From positions 1 to 6,295 of the forward strand of contig JAXHUK010000030.1 of NCBI GenBank assembly GCA_034189725.1: DNA of 6,295 nt, written 5' to 3'. Both the position numbers and the translations under genes were made by a program. Below, in pieces: positions 5,403 through 6,295 of this stretch (positions within the stretch are counted from its first letter, which is position 1; each line of letters opens with the position of its first letter). The notes under the pieces were generated by a model. It was given only the letters and a program-made list of their open reading frames with translations, made no database searches and was not told the DNA's origin. The DNA comes from JAXHUK01 sp034189725 (GTDB lineage: Bacteria; Chloroflexota; Dehalococcoidia; SZUA-161).

Positions 5403-6226
5403 CATCCCTACCACTCTCCGTAAGCGGCAATAATGCCCTCGACGTAGCTACTATAGCAGCGAGGAACGCCGGGGAAATTCTCAAAGCCCGTTTTCGAGAG
5501 CAAACTCAGGTACGTTACAAGGGGCGGGCCAATATCGTCACCGATACCGACCTGCAGGCAGAGCAGAGCATTATATCGTTACTTCAAACCGAATACCCCG
5601 ATCACGGCATCCTCTCCGAGGAATCGGAGCCTATACAGGCTGCTGCCGGGTACACCTGGATACTCGATCCTCTTGACGGCACAAACAACTATTCCTTCGG
5701 CATACCCTTTTTCTCAACTGTCATTGCCCTGGTACATGGCGAGGACGTCCTGCTGGGAATAATCTATGACCCGCTGCGGGACGAGCTTTTTCATGCTGTA
5801 AAAGGCAAAGGGGCATTTCTCAACGGTACTCCTATCTCTGTTACCAGCAAGACATTGGTTACGGAGGCGCTCATCGGCCTCGACCTGGGGTATGTCGAGG
5901 AGAAGGGGCGAAGTATACTCGAATTCATCAGCGGCCTCTGGCCGAATATGTACGCTTTCAGGATTATGGGCTCGGCTGCCCTGGGGATGGCCTACGCCGC
6001 CTGCGGCCGGCTGGACCTCTACTTCCACCTGCTGTTGTATCCCTGGGAGCTTGCCTGCGGCCAGCTGCTGGTAGCTGAGGCTGGAGGCATCGCTACCGAC
6101 TGGGAGGGGCACCCGCCAGGAATACAGGAGAACTCCGTTATCGCTTCGAACAGGGCGGTTCACGCCGATTTCCACAGGAGCGCAGCGAGGAGGAAGCCCG
6201 CCCTCCAGTCGGTCAGGAAGTGGTAA
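5399..6226 (+). CDS. Inositol monophosphatase-family phosphatase
   Basis: This 275-residue protein belongs to the Mg-dependent, Li-sensitive phosphatase superfamily (inositol monophosphatase, SuhB, some archaeal-type fructose-1,6-bisphosphatases, histidinol phosphatase). Visible motifs are NIVTDTDLQAE (45-55), ILSEES with metal-binding Glu74, WILDPLDGTNNY (87-98) with Asp90 and Asp93, GSAALGMAYAACGRLDLYF (191-209), and WELACGQLLVAEAGG (216-230). In the last, the usual WD metal-ligand aspartate is Glu217. The substrate cannot be told from sequence; inositol phosphate, a sugar bisphosphate or a nucleotide phosphate are all possible. The gene overlaps trpS by four bases (ATGA) and has no strong ribosome site of its own, so it is likely expressed by translational coupling. 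The last 20 or so residues, basic and Arg-rich after the conserved NRAVHADF, are unlike the core and may be a loosely conserved tail. Confidence 0.92.
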   Translation: MTSLPLSVSGNNALDVATIAARNAGEILKARFREQTQVRYKGRANIVTDTDLQAEQSIISLLQTEYPDHGILSEESEPIQAAAGYTWILDPLDGTNNYSFGIPFFSTVIALVHGEDVLLGIIYDPLRDELFHAVKGKGAFLNGTPISVTSKTLVTEALIGLDLGYVEEKGRSILEFISGLWPNMYAFRIMGSAALGMAYAACGRLDLYFHLLLYPWELACGQLLVAEAGGIATDWEGHPPGIQENSVIASNRAVHADFHRSAARRKPALQSVRKW

Positions 6227-6295
6227 TCGTCCTCCGAAAGGCCGTTAAACGCCACGGGGATGAAGCTGGTGATACCGGCGAATCCCTCCTCCTCG
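6160..6295 (-). CDS. Possible C-terminal fragment of a convergent gene (uncertain)
   Basis: Reading the minus strand inward from the right edge, one frame stays open for 44 codons and ends in TGA at 6160-6162. It contains GFAGITSFIPVAFNGLSE and then DDYHFLTDWRAGFLLAALLW. The composition is protein-like, and 'ITSFIPVAF' faintly recalls the FIPLAF segment of MqnE/CofH-type radical-SAM enzymes, but the sequence then departs from that family and stops too soon. It would overlap the phosphatase gene tail to tail by 67 bases, which is unusual. A second minus frame is also open for a shorter distance. It could be chance. Sequence to the right of the window is needed to judge it. Confidence 0.22.
   Translation of the reverse strand, partial: EEEGFAGITSFIPVAFNGLSEDDYHFLTDWRAGFLLAALLWKSA

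Noticed and set aside
1..6295. CRISPR arrays, tRNA or rRNA genes, insertion sequences, att sites
   Set aside because: No regularly spaced repeats, no cloverleaf or rRNA-like stretches, no transposase frame and no terminal inverted repeats were seen.

Overview
The window is a bacterial chromosomal segment, probably from an anaerobe. Three lines of evidence support this: sigma-70-type promoters with 17-base spacers, good Shine-Dalgarno sites, and a bacterial-type tryptophanyl-tRNA synthetase carrying a cysteine pattern known to hold a [4Fe-4S] cluster. A MacB-type permease and an exported Ig-like-repeat protein in one operon, plus frequent TTG starts, would fit Chloroflexota (Dehalococcoidia-like). 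That placement is inference only; no marker here settles it.

Left part (1-3411, minus strand): a tightly packed four-gene operon in the order MarR-family regulator, ABC ATPase (LolD/MacB class), exported Ig-like-repeat protein with one C-terminal membrane anchor, and MacB/FtsX-type permease (cut by the left edge). Junctions are 6 bases apart or overlapping. The operon starts at a near-consensus promoter (TTGACT, 17 bases, TATACT). A perfect 9+9-base inverted repeat lies over the predicted transcription start and the marR start codon and is almost surely the autoregulatory operator. The picture is a MarR-controlled tripartite transporter in which the anchored repeat protein stands where a membrane-fusion protein such as MacA would normally be.

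Middle part (3412-4424): a 41-codon membrane-protein gene with its own promoter and ribosome binding site lies between marR and a VTT/DedA-family membrane protein gene, all on the minus strand. The 127-base gap upstream of the DedA-like gene holds divergent promoter candidates for it and for trpS.

Right part (4425-6295, plus strand): trpS (true start most likely the TTG at 4425, not a longer reading from 4320) overlaps by ATGA with an inositol-monophosphatase-family gene. The last 69 bases hold no clear signal; a minus-strand reading frame there may be the tail of a convergent gene entering from the right edge.
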